A stretch of DNA of 64,000 bases from GCA-003244245 sp052390495 (GCA_052390495.1 JBQTGW010000146.1:1-64000); one strand, 5' to 3'; shown: positions 25,858 through 34,760, numbered from the stretch's first letter. Numbers and translations are program-made. Notes: generated by a model from the sequence alone, not told the origin.

Positions 25858-28413
25858 TCAGTCGGCGCTGGACGCACCACTCTCTGTGATGCTTCCGTCA
25901 GCGGTTGCCAGATCCACCGGGGGGGCATCTGGCACCCTAAGCGGCTTGGGCTCGCCGCGGAAGGTGAACTTTGCGTCCTCAGTGGGACCTTCGCCGTCCC
26001 AGTTGTCGACGTCGACGATGACGATCTGGCCGGCTGCGATGTCGCCGAACAGGATCTTCTCCGAGAGCTGGTCCTCGATCTCACGCTGGATGGTCCGCCG
26101 CAGCGGCCGAGCCCCCAGCACTGGGTCAAACCCTCGCTTGGCGAGCAGCCTCTTGCCCTTCGTGGTGAGCTCGAGGGCCATGTCCTTGTTCCGCAGCTGG
26201 GTCTCCACCCGGGCAATCATCAGATCGACCATCTTCATGATCTCGTCCTCGCTGAGCTGGTGGAAGACGATGGTGTCGTCGATCCGGTTGAGGAACTCCG
26301 GCCGGAAGTGCTTCTTGACCTCGTCGTTGACCTTGTTCTTCATCCGCTCGTAGGTCGAGCCCCCGTCGTTACCCGTCGAGAAGCCCAGCCCCACTGCCTT
26401 GGAGATGTCCGCAGTCCCCAGGTTCGTCGTAAAGATGATCACGGTGTTCTTGAAGTCCACCGTGCGGCCCTGACCATCAGTCAACCGCCCATCTTCCAGC
26501 ACCTGCAGCAGCGTGTTGTACACCTCCTGGTGCGCTTTCTCGATCTCGTCGAAGAGCACCACCGAGAACGGCTTGCGGCGCACCTTCTCCGTCAGCTGGC
26601 CACCCTCCTCGTACCCCACATACCCAGGAGGGGCACCGAAGAGCCGGGAAGCGGTGTAACGGTCGTGGAACTCACCCATGTCGATCTGGATGAGCGCATC
26701 GTCATCACCGAACAAGAATTCCGCCAACGCCTTGGACAGCTCGGTCTTCCCGACCCCGGAGGGCCCGGCAAAAATAAACGAACCCGACGGCCTCTTGGGG
26801 TCTTTCAAACCCGCACGGGTACGGCGCATCGCCTTCGAGACGGCCTTGACCGCCTCATGCTGGCCGATGATCCGCTTGTGCAGCTCATCCTCCATCCGCA
26901 GCAGCCGAGTGGTCTCCTCCTCGGTGAGCTTGAAGACCGGAATTCCGGTCCAGTTCGCCAACACCTCGGCGATCTGCTCGTCATCGACTTCGGCGACCAC
27001 ATCCAAGTCACCGGCCTTCCACTGCTTCTCCCGCTCGGACTTCTTCGCGAGCAACTGCTTCTCTGAGTCACGCAGCTTGGCGGCACGCTCGAAGTCCTGG
27101 GCGTCGATCGCGGACTCCTTGTCCCGGCGCACGTCAGCGATCTTCTCGTCGAACTCCCGCAAATCCGGCGGAGCGGTCATCCGGCGGATCCGCATACGCG
27201 CGCCCGCCTCATCGATCAAATCAATCGCCTTGTCCGGCAGGAACCGGTCGTTGATGTAGCGGTCGGCCAACGTGGCAGCCGCCACCAACGCCGCATCCGT
27301 GATCGACACCCGGTGATGCGCCTCATAGCGGTCCCGCAGGCCCTTGAGGATCTCGATGGTGTGGTCGATCCCCGGCTCACCGACCTGAATCGGCTGGAAT
27401 CGGCGCTCCAGCGCGGGGTCCTTCTCGACGTGCTTGCGGTACTCGTCCAGCGTGGTTGCGCCGATGGTCTGCAGCTCACCGCGAGCCAGCATCGGCTTGA
27501 GGATCGACGCGGCATCGATCGCGCCCTCCGCCGCACCTGCCCCGACCAGAGTGTGGATCTCGTCGATGAACAGGATGATGTCCCCGCGGGTGCGGATCTC
27601 CTTGAGCACCTTCTTGAGGCGCTCCTCGAAGTCACCGCGATACCGGGAACCGGCCACCAACGACCCCAGGTCCAGGGTGTAGAGCTGCTTGTCCTTCAAC
27701 GTCTCGGGCACCTCGCCCTTGACGATGTTCTGCGCGAGCCCCTCCACCACGGCGGTCTTGCCCACACCGGGCTCGCCGATCAGTACCGGGTTGTTCTTGG
27801 TGCGCCGCGACAGCACCTGCATGACCCGCTCGATCTCCTTACCGCGCCCGATCACCGGGTCGAGCTTGCCCTCCCGGGCGCTCGCGGTGAGGTTGCGACC
27901 GAACTGATCCAGCACCAGCGAGGACGACGGAGTGCCCTCGCCGCGACCCGAGCCTGCCTCCGCGGGTTCCTTGCCCTGGTAGCCCGACAACAGCTGCAAC
28001 ACCTGCTGGCGCACCCGGTTGAGGTCAGCGCCGAGCTTGACCAGCACCTGCGCGGCCACGCCCTCACCCTCACGGATGAGCCCGAGTAGGATGTGCTCGG
28101 TTCCGATGTAGTTGTGCCCGAGCTGCAGCGCCTCACGCAGCGACAACTCCAGTACCTTCTTGGCCCGCGGGGTGAACGGGATATGACCCGACGGCGCCTG
28201 TTGGCCCTGACCGATGATCTCCTCTACCTGCTGGCGCACCCCCTCCAGGGCGATACCCAGAGACTCCAGTGCCTTCGCAGCGACACCCTCACCCTCATGG
28301 ATCAGACCCAGCAGGATGTGCTCGGTCCCGATGTAGTTGTGGTTGAGCATCCTGGCCTCTTCCTGGGCCAGCACAACCACCCGCCTCGCGCGGTCGGTAA
28401 ACCTCTCGAACAT
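25858..28413 (-). CDS. clpC: ATP-dependent Clp protease ATP-binding subunit ClpC
   Basis: Hsp100 unfoldase that feeds substrates to ClpP1P2. Double Clp-N repeats (each with HNYIGTEHILLGLI) are followed by D1 Walker A GEPGVGKTAVVEG, the coiled-coil middle domain with a UVR motif (DFERAAKLRDSEKQLL), D2 Walker A GPSGVGKTELSKAL, and the C-terminal D2-small domain. The start is ATG 28413 (851 residues), which gives the MFERFTDRARRVVV beginning of mycobacterial ClpC1 and has AGGAG five bases upstream; a GTG two codons earlier is less likely. The unfoldase is essential in mycobacteria and is the target of cyclomarin-type antibiotics. Confidence 0.98.
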   Translation of the reverse strand: MFERFTDRARRVVVLAQEEARMLNHNYIGTEHILLGLIHEGEGVAAKALESLGIALEGVRQQVEEIIGQGQQAPSGHIPFTPRAKKVLELSLREALQLGHNYIGTEHILLGLIREGEGVAAQVLVKLGADLNRVRQQVLQLLSGYQGKEPAEAGSGRGEGTPSSSLVLDQFGRNLTASAREGKLDPVIGRGKEIERVMQVLSRRTKNNPVLIGEPGVGKTAVVEGLAQNIVKGEVPETLKDKQLYTLDLGSLVAGSRYRGDFEERLKKVLKEIRTRGDIILFIDEIHTLVGAGAAEGAIDAASILKPMLARGELQTIGATTLDEYRKHVEKDPALERRFQPIQVGEPGIDHTIEILKGLRDRYEAHHRVSITDAALVAAATLADRYINDRFLPDKAIDLIDEAGARMRIRRMTAPPDLREFDEKIADVRRDKESAIDAQDFERAAKLRDSEKQLLAKKSEREKQWKAGDLDVVAEVDDEQIAEVLANWTGIPVFKLTEEETTRLLRMEDELHKRIIGQHEAVKAVSKAMRRTRAGLKDPKRPSGSFIFAGPSGVGKTELSKALAEFLFGDDDALIQIDMGEFHDRYTASRLFGAPPGYVGYEEGGQLTEKVRRKPFSVVLFDEIEKAHQEVYNTLLQVLEDGRLTDGQGRTVDFKNTVIIFTTNLGTADISKAVGLGFSTGNDGGSTYERMKNKVNDEVKKHFRPEFLNRIDDTIVFHQLSEDEIMKMVDLMIARVETQLRNKDMALELTTKGKRLLAKRGFDPVLGARPLRRTIQREIEDQLSEKILFGDIAAGQIVIVDVDNWDGEGPTEDAKFTFRGEPKPLRVPDAPPVDLATADGSITESGASSAD

Positions 28414-28712
28414 GTGCACTCCTGACTGCTACGCCATCGCGACGCCGCCCGTAACTTGTCATCCCGCTGTGCCGATCCCTACCACGGCATTGATCCCTGA
28501 CTGCGGGCACGAGACGCGCCGTACAGCAACTGTAACCGCCGGGCGGTCAACGTGGGTTGCTACCGCCACTCGACGCCAGTTCCAACGTGGCAACGCCGAT
28601 CCGGATTCCCGTCGAGAGACCCACCTGTCTGCCCAGAGTGAACGGGTCCGGCCCCAAGTCCACCCGCTTGGGTGGTTTCTTCATCACCCATGCCGCTGAG
28701 CCCACTCAGATG
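28414..28712 (-). other. Divergent upstream region of clpC
   Basis: About 300 bp upstream of clpC, shared with the divergent iron-reductase-like gene. No ORF has coding character. A near-miss to a ClgR-type CGC-N5-GCG site is present (four-base spacer) and I do not claim it. Confidence 0.4.
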
Positions 28713-28731
28713 TTAGGTTAGGCAAACCTGA
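28713..28731 (+). promoter_or_regulatory. IdeR/DtxR iron box
   Basis: TTAGGTTAGGCAAACCTGA matches the 19-bp IdeR/DtxR consensus palindrome at nearly all positions. It ends 33 bp before the GTG of the FhuF-like gene, where bound IdeR would block initiation when Fe2+ is plentiful. The downstream gene is iron-related, which supports the call. Confidence 0.9.
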
Positions 28732-28764
28732 GTGCTGGTATCCCAACCAGCTTGAGGAGGTGCG

Positions 28765-29700
28765 GTGCCGCGAGTCCCAGCGCCTGTAGGGGCCATGCTG
28801 AACCTAGGAGCCACAGTACCCGGGACAGATCACGCGAACCACACGGTGTCGCCGTCATCCCAGACGCCGGAAGAGTACTCCAGCCACCCATTAGCGACCT
28901 CGGTGGATGTGGTGGACGTCGCTGTTGACTGGATGTCGTTTCGGCTGCTGGAGCGCCCCTGTGGCGTGTGGACTACCTGTGAGCAGGCACTATCCGATCC
29001 CCAGTTCTTCACGAGGTGGCGCGCAGCGGTCGCGCACCGGCTGGCGCAGTCTCACACCTCGGTGCCTGAGCGCACCACTGCCGCTTACGTGCTGCAATGG
29101 TACCTGGGCATCCCGGCCCTCCTTGGCGCGATGCTGTTCCATTCCGCGCGCCGGGTGCCCACACTCCAGCCGGAGCAGCTCGCCTTCCGGCTCGATGCGG
29201 GGAGCGTGGCGAGCGTGGCGTTGCGGCCCGGCCGGTTCTGGTGCCTACCCGGCGACCCCGATGCCGGGCATCCCGACGCCATCGCGGTAGCCGACGAAAC
29301 AGCGCTGGGCCACGAATTGCGTCGCGAAGTGGTGTCGCACGCCACCCGCTTCCTCCGCGTCTACGGCCCACTGGTGCGCTTCGGACGCCGCGCGCTCTGG
29401 GCCGCGGTGACCGACGTCCTGGACTGCAGCCTGGTGCGGGCAGGACGGGCTTTCGGATCCGCACGGGCCGGTGTTGCCGATGCACGGCTGGTTCTGGCGC
29501 GGCGCATCGAACCGCTCACCTCGGCGTCCACCACCTACTCGGTCACCGACGAGCGGGGTCGAATGCACTGGACCCGACGACGCGGCTCATGCTGCTTCAC
29601 CTACGCCCTGCCCGGTGGGGAGCAGTGCGCCACCTGCCCGCGAACCGACGACGCGCGGCGCGCCCAGCTCCTCGGGACGCTCGATCAACCCCTGACCTGA
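28765..29700 (+). CDS. FhuF-like ferric siderophore reductase / iron-sulfur protein
   Basis: The C-terminal end carries the FhuF-type [2Fe-2S] motif CC-x10-C-x2-C (GSCCFTYALPGGEQCATCP). The upstream region (YVLQWYLGIPALLGAMLFHSARRVP) fits the IucA/FhuF-like fold. Such proteins release iron from ferric siderophores in the cytoplasm by reduction. The start is GTG 28765 after a strong gaggaggt. A near-perfect IdeR box covers the promoter, so expression should rise under iron limitation. No siderophore synthase or transporter is adjacent; the siderophore may be made elsewhere or taken from neighbours. It is 311 residues long. Confidence 0.88.
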   Translation: MPRVPAPVGAMLNLGATVPGTDHANHTVSPSSQTPEEYSSHPLATSVDVVDVAVDWMSFRLLERPCGVWTTCEQALSDPQFFTRWRAAVAHRLAQSHTSVPERTTAAYVLQWYLGIPALLGAMLFHSARRVPTLQPEQLAFRLDAGSVASVALRPGRFWCLPGDPDAGHPDAIAVADETALGHELRREVVSHATRFLRVYGPLVRFGRRALWAAVTDVLDCSLVRAGRAFGSARAGVADARLVLARRIEPLTSASTTYSVTDERGRMHWTRRRGSCCFTYALPGGEQCATCPRTDDARRAQLLGTLDQPLT

Positions 29701-29724
29701 CCAGAGGCCGTATCTTGGGGGATC

Positions 29725-30621
29725 GTGCCCGGGACGGATAACACGCTGCCCACCTGCCTGGAACAGCGGTTGCCTGCCGTCGTGGTCAACCCCAGCAGGT
29801 TCACAGACCTGGCACCGGTACGCGCGGAGATCAGCAACGTGTGTGCCGACCTGGGCTGGGCTGCACCGCTGTGGCTGGAGACCAGCGTCGAGGACCCTGG
29901 GATGGGCCAGGCGAGGACCGCGTTGGCAGCGGGCGCTGATGTGGTGCTGGTCTGCGGAGGGGACGGCACGATCCGGAACGTGGCGCAAATCCTCGCGGGA
30001 TCGGGCACCGCGTTGGGCCTACTGCCCGCAGGCACCGGGAACCTGCTGGCTCGCAACCTTGCCATGCAACTGAACAACACGGCAAGTGCGACCCGGATCG
30101 CGTTGTCCGGTGAGAACCGACCGGTCGACGTCGGCCGGGTGCGGATCGACAATGGCGCCGAGGAACAAGTCTTCCTGGTAATGGCGGGCATGGGATTCGA
30201 TGCGGCGATCATGGCAGGAGCCCCGGCGCGGCTGAAGGCGCGGGTAGGCCAACTGGCCTACTTCATCTCCGGAATGCGGGCGCTGAAGGGGCCATGGGTC
30301 AGAGTCACCCTCACTTTGGACGAGACGTCCGAACTACGCCGCCGGGTGCGCACGGTGGTGGTGGGCAACTGCGGCAGGCTTCTCGCGGGGCTGGTGCTGA
30401 TGCCCGCCGCCAAGGTCGATGACGGGCTGCTGGACGTGGTAGCTATCGCACCCAAGGGCATCATCGGGTGGCTGGCGGTGACCGCGCGGGTGTTGACTCG
30501 CCGCAGTAGCGGCCACCCGATCGTCGAACACTGGCAGGGCGCCGCAATCACCATCACCTCCGAGGGACCGCAACAGACCCAACTCGATGGCGACCCGGTG
30601 AAGGATCAGTTTCCCTTGTGA
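29725..30621 (+). CDS. Diacylglycerol kinase family lipid kinase
   Basis: DAGK catalytic domain of the DgkB/YegS type: AVVVNPSRF at the N-terminus, the ATP-binding GGDGTIRNVAQIL motif, GLLPAGTGNLLARNL, and a beta-sandwich lid ending in TQLDGDPVKD. It phosphorylates a membrane lipid at the 298-residue size usual for soluble bacterial members. GTG 29725 follows cttgggggat. Its last 16 bp overlap the end of convergent lsr2. The bifunctional gene at 3722 carries a second domain of the same family. Confidence 0.9.
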   Translation: MPGTDNTLPTCLEQRLPAVVVNPSRFTDLAPVRAEISNVCADLGWAAPLWLETSVEDPGMGQARTALAAGADVVLVCGGDGTIRNVAQILAGSGTALGLLPAGTGNLLARNLAMQLNNTASATRIALSGENRPVDVGRVRIDNGAEEQVFLVMAGMGFDAAIMAGAPARLKARVGQLAYFISGMRALKGPWVRVTLTLDETSELRRRVRTVVVGNCGRLLAGLVLMPAAKVDDGLLDVVAIAPKGIIGWLAVTARVLTRRSSGHPIVEHWQGAAITITSEGPQQTQLDGDPVKDQFPL

Positions 30622-30953
30622 TAAGCGTCGAGAACCTCTGCCGGGATACGGCCGCGGTCGGAGACGTTGTAACCGTTCTTGCGAGCCCACTCGCGGATCG
30701 CGGCGTTCTGTTCGCGGTCCACTGAGGCCCGTCCGGCGCCAGTAGGCCGTCGCCCAGAGACCGCGGCCTTGCGGCGGCCGCCAGCCTTACGGGCGTTGGA
30801 GACGAAGTCGGCCAGCGAGTCACGTAGCTTGCCTGCGTTGCCGCCCGACAGATCGATCTCGTAAGACACACCATCGATACCAAACTCGACGGTCTCTTCT
30901 GCCGTGCCTCCGTCGAGGTCATCGACCAAGGTCACGGTGACCTTCTGCGCCAT
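30606..30953 (-). CDS. lsr2: Nucleoid-associated silencing protein Lsr2
   Basis: H-NS-like xenogeneic silencer of actinobacteria that bridges AT-rich DNA. The N-terminal oligomerisation domain (KVTVTLVDDLDGGTAEETVEFG) and C-terminal DNA-binding domain with the minor-groove RGR of SDRGRIPAEVLDAY are intact. Start at ATG 30953 (115 residues), giving MAQKVTV as in Mycobacterium; the frame remains open upstream to 31010 but that part is leader. A perfect inverted repeat lies about 35 bp ahead of the start. Confidence 0.97.
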   Translation of the reverse strand: MAQKVTVTLVDDLDGGTAEETVEFGIDGVSYEIDLSGGNAGKLRDSLADFVSNARKAGGRRKAAVSGRRPTGAGRASVDREQNAAIREWARKNGYNVSDRGRIPAEVLDAYHKGN

Positions 30954-30987
30954 GCTTGTGGTCCTCCCTTGAGGCATGTGGTCCCAC

Positions 30988-31008
30988 GGAGTCATCCAGG
31001 ATGACTCC
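30988..31008 (-). promoter_or_regulatory. Perfect inverted repeat upstream of lsr2
   Basis: GGAGTCATC and GATGACTCC flank a 3-base centre, giving a 21-bp perfect palindrome 35-55 bp before the lsr2 ATG. The short centre suits a dimeric repressor site better than a terminator. It could also form a 5-prime UTR hairpin if transcription starts upstream. The binding protein is unknown. Confidence 0.6.
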
Positions 31009-31611
31009 ACATCAACAAGAAGCAGGTTAGCCTATTAGCGGTCGGATTGCGCAATCGACGCGCCGATCAGCTCATTGGGGCCGGGCCAGCGCCGAACTGG
31101 AGACGACCTCCTCCGATACCCGGGCCAGTGAGCGCCATGAGCTCCTGCCCATCCCCATTCCGAGCCTCCGCTCGACGGCATTCCACCATCGCACGCAGGA
31201 AGTCCGCCGAGCGGCTTACCCAACCTGCGCCCAGGGTGTGCTCCCGGACCTGCGGGGAGCATGTCGCACTCACACCGCGAGGGAGTCTGGGGGTTTTGCG
31301 ACCGAACGCATAGCGTGCGGCGCACTGGCGCAGTGTGCGCAGGTCAGCTGGGTCAAACCCGTGTAGTCAGTGTAGGCTTCGTATACCTTCAGTTATGGTG
31401 AACTCCGGCTGAGTCCGAACAGGGGCCACCCGATTGGGCTAGGGACGCACTCGATGCCGCCAGCCTCAACCGGAGTCCATTTGCCGTACTAACCACCTGC
31501 GAAGAGCGGAAACGTCGAACCCCCAGGTGGGCATCACCGACATCAGGCTGCCATGCCCAGAGCTCCTCGGCGGGTGCACAGCGAACGGACACGCCGGTGG
31601 GGTTGGCGGGG
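31009..31611 (-). other. Gene-free gap where mycobacteria carry lysS
   Basis: Six hundred bases between lsr2 and coaX show no ORF with coding character in any frame. In M. tuberculosis this interval holds lysS (Rv3598c) and Rv3599c. No lysyl-tRNA synthetase motif remains, so the gene has been deleted or moved, not merely frameshifted. Confidence 0.6.
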
Positions 31612-32409
31612 TCAGCGGGTGTTGCGTTCGAAGACCATCTGCAACCCGAAGAGCGTGAGATCGGGCGCATGGTGGGCGATGGTCTCTGACTCGGCAATCA
31701 CCAGCGGGGCGAGCCCCCCGGTGGCAACCACCACCACGTCACTCTCCGCGCCCGGAGCCAGCTCCGCAGAGATCCGCCGAACCAGCCCGTCCACCTGTCC
31801 GGCAAAACCGAACAGCAGCCCGGACTGTAGAGCCTCCACGGTACTCTTGCCGATCACCGATCGGGGTCGGATCAACGGCACCTTCACGAGCGCGGCGGCG
31901 CGCGCGGCCAAAGCGTCGACCGATATCTCGATACCGGGAGCCAGCGCCCCGCCGAGGAACTCTCCGCGCGCGCTCACCACGTCGAAGTTGGTTGAGGTGC
32001 CGAAGTCAACCACAATCGCCGGGCCCCCGTAGAGGGTGTAGGTGGCCAGCGTGTTGACGATCCGGTCGGCACCCACCTCCCGTGGGTTGTCATAGAGCAA
32101 CGGCACCCCAGTGCGCACCCCCGGCCCCACGATCACCCGTGGCAACTGCGGCCAGTAACGGTGCAGCATCACTCTCAGCTCGCGCAACACTGCGGGCACG
32201 GTGGACAGGGCTGCGATACCGGTGACCTTGTTCGAGTATTCGCCGAGTAACCCACGGAAGGTGAGCGCTATCTCGTCCGCGGTCATCCGGGCGTCAGTAC
32301 GCATCCGCCAGTCATGCACCAGCGTGGCGCCCTTTCCAGCGCCCCCCTGGTCGCCATCGAACAAGCCGAGGACGATGTTGGTGTTGCCGATGTCGACTGC
32401 GAGAAGCAA
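31612..32409 (-). CDS. coaX: Type III pantothenate kinase
   Basis: First step of CoA synthesis from pantothenate, ASKHA-fold kinase. The phosphate-1 motif is in LLAVDIGNTNIVLGLFDGD; the pantothenate/K+ site in GADRIVNTLATYTLYG; and the phosphate-2 motif in IVVDFGTSTNFDVV. It starts at TTG 32409 with GGGGGAG at good spacing, 10 bp after panD, giving 265 residues. It ends a run of pantothenate genes (DUF2520 protein, panC, panD, coaX) with overlapping or nearly touching ends. Confidence 0.96.
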   Translation of the reverse strand: MLLAVDIGNTNIVLGLFDGDQGGAGKGATLVHDWRMRTDARMTADEIALTFRGLLGEYSNKVTGIAALSTVPAVLRELRVMLHRYWPQLPRVIVGPGVRTGVPLLYDNPREVGADRIVNTLATYTLYGGPAIVVDFGTSTNFDVVSARGEFLGGALAPGIEISVDALAARAAALVKVPLIRPRSVIGKSTVEALQSGLLFGFAGQVDGLVRRISAELAPGAESDVVVVATGGLAPLVIAESETIAHHAPDLTLFGLQMVFERNTR

Positions 32410-32419
32410 CCGCTCCCCC

Positions 32420-32884
32420 TCAGCTGTCGGCGTTGATCAGGGTGGCCTGCCGGGCAGAGCCGGCAATCAGACCACCGCCGGCGGAGCCGGCAATCAGACC
32501 GCTGCCTGCTGGGGCGTGAGCCGGATCATTGCCCTGTTCAACGATCCGATTGGCGTCGTCGACGAACACCACCCTGGGCCGATAGTGCCGGGCCTGCGTC
32601 TCATCCATCGTGGCGTAGGAAATGAGGATGACCAGGTCACCCGGCGCCATCAGGTGTGCGGCGGCACCGTTGATCCCGATCACGCCACTGCCGCGGGCAC
32701 CCGGGATGACGTAGGTCTCCAGCCGGGCGCCATTGGTGATGTCCACAATCGCCACCCGCTCTCCCGCCAGCAGGTCTGCCACATCCATGAGGTCTTCGTC
32801 GACTGTCACTGACCCCACGTAATGCAGATCTGCCTGAGTGACTACGGCTCGATGGATCTTGGACTTCAGCATGGTGCGGAGCAT
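32420..32884 (-). CDS. panD: Aspartate 1-decarboxylase with extended repetitive C-terminus
   Basis: Pyruvoyl enzyme that makes beta-alanine from aspartate. The proenzyme self-cleaves between Gly24 and Ser25 in LHYVGSVTVD, and the GSGVIGINGAAAHL and ISYATMDE blocks are intact. The start is ATG 32884, preceded by aggaggtc seven bases away, and it lies inside the 3-prime end of panC (19-bp overlap). After VDDANRIVEQGNDP the protein has a tail of about 35 residues with a duplicated GLIAGSA, longer than and unlike the mycobacterial C-terminus. In M. tuberculosis the PanD C-terminus controls ClpC1-dependent degradation and pyrazinoic-acid response, so this tail may matter. Confidence 0.95.
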   Translation of the reverse strand: MLRTMLKSKIHRAVVTQADLHYVGSVTVDEDLMDVADLLAGERVAIVDITNGARLETYVIPGARGSGVIGINGAAAHLMAPGDLVILISYATMDETQARHYRPRVVFVDDANRIVEQGNDPAHAPAGSGLIAGSAGGGLIAGSARQATLINADS

Positions 32885-33840
32885 CGTGGACCTCCTGTGT
32901 CCGATCCCTGCGCTGGAACGCTTTCGGAGGCTGGGAATGCGCCCGTGGACACTGTGGGATCGGTCACGCCCAGGTAGACGCCTACGTTATCGATCAACCG
33001 GGTGTTCCCGACGGTGGCTGCCACCAGCAACCGGGCCGGGCCACGTTCCGGGGCGGGCCCGAGCTCGCAGTCGCGCAGAGCCAGGTAGTCCACGGCCACG
33101 GCGGGTTGTTGGGGCGGGCGGGGACGTGTCAGTACCTCGGTTGCCGCGGCACGCACCGCGTCCGCGCCGCGGTGGCCCGCATTGGATCCGGCCACCAATG
33201 CCGCCCAGAGCGTGGCCGCGGTGGCCCGCTCCTCGGCGTCCAGGTAGACATTGCGGGAGGACAGTGCCAGCCCGTCGGGTTCGCGCACGGTAGGCACTCC
33301 GACCACGTGCACGCCCAGGTGCAGGTCCCGCGTCATCCGGCGGATCAGAACAAGCTGCTGATAGTCCTTCTCGCCGAAGAACGCGCAGTCCGGTCCCACG
33401 ATCCCGAAGAGCTTGGCCACCACGGTGAGTACTCCGGTGAAGTGGCCCGGTCTGCTGGCCCCCTCCAGTTCGGCACCCAGCGCTCCAGCCTGCACGGTTG
33501 TATCCGATCCCGGCGGGTACATCGCTGCTGCCTTTGGCCCGAACACCAACCCGACGCCTTCGGATCGGCACAGCGCCAGGTCGGCCTCGAACTGGCGGGG
33601 GTAGCGGGCCAGGTCCTCATGCGGCCCGAACTGCAGCGGGTTGACGAAGATCGACACCACGGTGACCGCGTCCGGAGCGGCGCACGCGGCCCGAATCAAC
33701 TCACGGTGGCCGACATGCAACGCTCCCATCGTCGGGACCAGCACCACCCGGCGCCCGCTTCGACGAAGCACGTCGGTCACCCGGGACAGCGTCGCGGGGT
33801 CCTCATGGACCGTCAGCTCGCCGGAAGCGAAACCGGTCAT
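32866..33840 (-). CDS. panC: Pantothenate synthetase (pantoate-beta-alanine ligase)
   Basis: ATP-dependent ligase joining pantoate and beta-alanine. The nucleotidyltransferase motif is in VPTMGALHVGHREL. PLQFGPHEDLARYPR, the KDYQQLVLIRRM block with the KMSKS-equivalent LALSSRNVYL, and pantoate-site residues in GHFTGVLTVVAKLF follow. The C-terminal domain ends with a non-conserved tail of about 40 residues. The ATG overlaps the DUF2520 stop by 4 bp, and the 3-prime end overlaps panD, so all are translationally coupled. Confidence 0.96.
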   Translation of the reverse strand: MTGFASGELTVHEDPATLSRVTDVLRRSGRRVVLVPTMGALHVGHRELIRAACAAPDAVTVVSIFVNPLQFGPHEDLARYPRQFEADLALCRSEGVGLVFGPKAAAMYPPGSDTTVQAGALGAELEGASRPGHFTGVLTVVAKLFGIVGPDCAFFGEKDYQQLVLIRRMTRDLHLGVHVVGVPTVREPDGLALSSRNVYLDAEERATAATLWAALVAGSNAGHRGADAVRAAATEVLTRPRPPQQPAVAVDYLALRDCELGPAPERGPARLLVAATVGNTRLIDNVGVYLGVTDPTVSTGAFPASESVPAQGSDTGGPRCSAPC

Positions 33841-34760
33841 GACACCTCCAGCGTGGCCCTGATTCCGGCTGCGGCCGCAGACGAGAGCAGCCCGGCAAGC
33901 TCGGCACGGTAAGCGGTCCTACTGGCCTGCGCGCGATAGGAATCAAGCAACTCCGGGGCTGACTCGGCGAGCACTCGCAGATGCAGCCGCAAGGTGTCGA
34001 GGTCGCCGCGGGCTACTGGACCGGTTAGGGCGCGGTCCCCGTGGCGCAGCGTGTTGTCCAGCGCCGCCTCCAGCAACGGACCGAGGAGTCGCTCGGCGGG
34101 CACGATGCCTGCCCGCTCCAGCGCGTCTACCGCATCCCGAACCAGGGTCGCCAGGTGATTCGCGCCGTGCGCCAGCGCGGCGTGATAGAGGGGCCGCGAT
34201 TGCGGCGGGACTCGCACCGGCTCGGCGCCCATCTCCAGCACCAGCGCCTCCCCGACGCTCCAGCCGGTCTCGTCGGCGACGGTGACGCCGACGCAGGCCG
34301 TGCTCAGCCGGGCGACGTCCTCCCAACGCCCGGTGAACGTCATCGCGGGGTGCAGCGCGAGCGGGAGGACGCCCACAGCGGTGGCCGGTTCGAGCACATC
34401 CACCCCGCGGGCACCACAGGTATGCACCGCGATCTGACCTGCCCGGAACGCCCCGGTGGTGGCGAGCCCGGAGACCAACCCGGGCAGCACGTCGTCCGGG
34501 ACAGCGAGCAGCACAAGGTCAGCTCGGCGCACCACGTCGTCGGGTGGCAGTACCGGCGCATCGGGCAGCAGGTCTGCCGCCCGGCGCAGGGATGCCCGGG
34601 ATACCGCACTGGCAGCGACGATCACGTGCCCGGCGCTGGACAAGGCGGCGCCGAGTACCGCCCCCGCCCGGCCTGCGGACACCACTCCCACAGCCAGGCG
34701 AGCCGGGCGGCCGACCACATCCCGTGAAGCGGACGCCCCCGACCGAGGCATCGTCGCCAT
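33837..34760 (-). CDS. Rossmann-fold DUF2520 protein, possible ketopantoate-reductase-like dehydrogenase
   Basis: The N-terminal dinucleotide-binding fold has VGVVSAGRAGAVLGAALSSAGH, with the usual GxGxxG replaced by SAGRAGA. LVLLAVPDDVLPGL and LHPAMTFTG follow, then an all-helical C-terminal DUF2520 domain (YHAALAHGANHLATLV). It is the Rv3603c orthologue by position. A tight overlap with panC suggests a role in pantothenate supply, and reduction of ketopantoate would fit, but that is inference; no panE is otherwise visible here. It is 307 residues long. Confidence 0.85.
   Translation of the reverse strand: MATMPRSGASASRDVVGRPARLAVGVVSAGRAGAVLGAALSSAGHVIVAASAVSRASLRRAADLLPDAPVLPPDDVVRRADLVLLAVPDDVLPGLVSGLATTGAFRAGQIAVHTCGARGVDVLEPATAVGVLPLALHPAMTFTGRWEDVARLSTACVGVTVADETGWSVGEALVLEMGAEPVRVPPQSRPLYHAALAHGANHLATLVRDAVDALERAGIVPAERLLGPLLEAALDNTLRHGDRALTGPVARGDLDTLRLHLRVLAESAPELLDSYRAQASRTAYRAELAGLLSSAAAAGIRATLEVS

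Noticed and set aside
28425..28450. ClgR operator upstream of clpC
   Set aside because: CGC and GCG half-sites are four bases apart in place of five, and flanking positions do not fit the consensus.
31325..31385. Possible tRNA or T-loop-like motif (GGTCAAACCC)
   Set aside because: No acceptor stem, anticodon loop or D-arm could be fitted around it.
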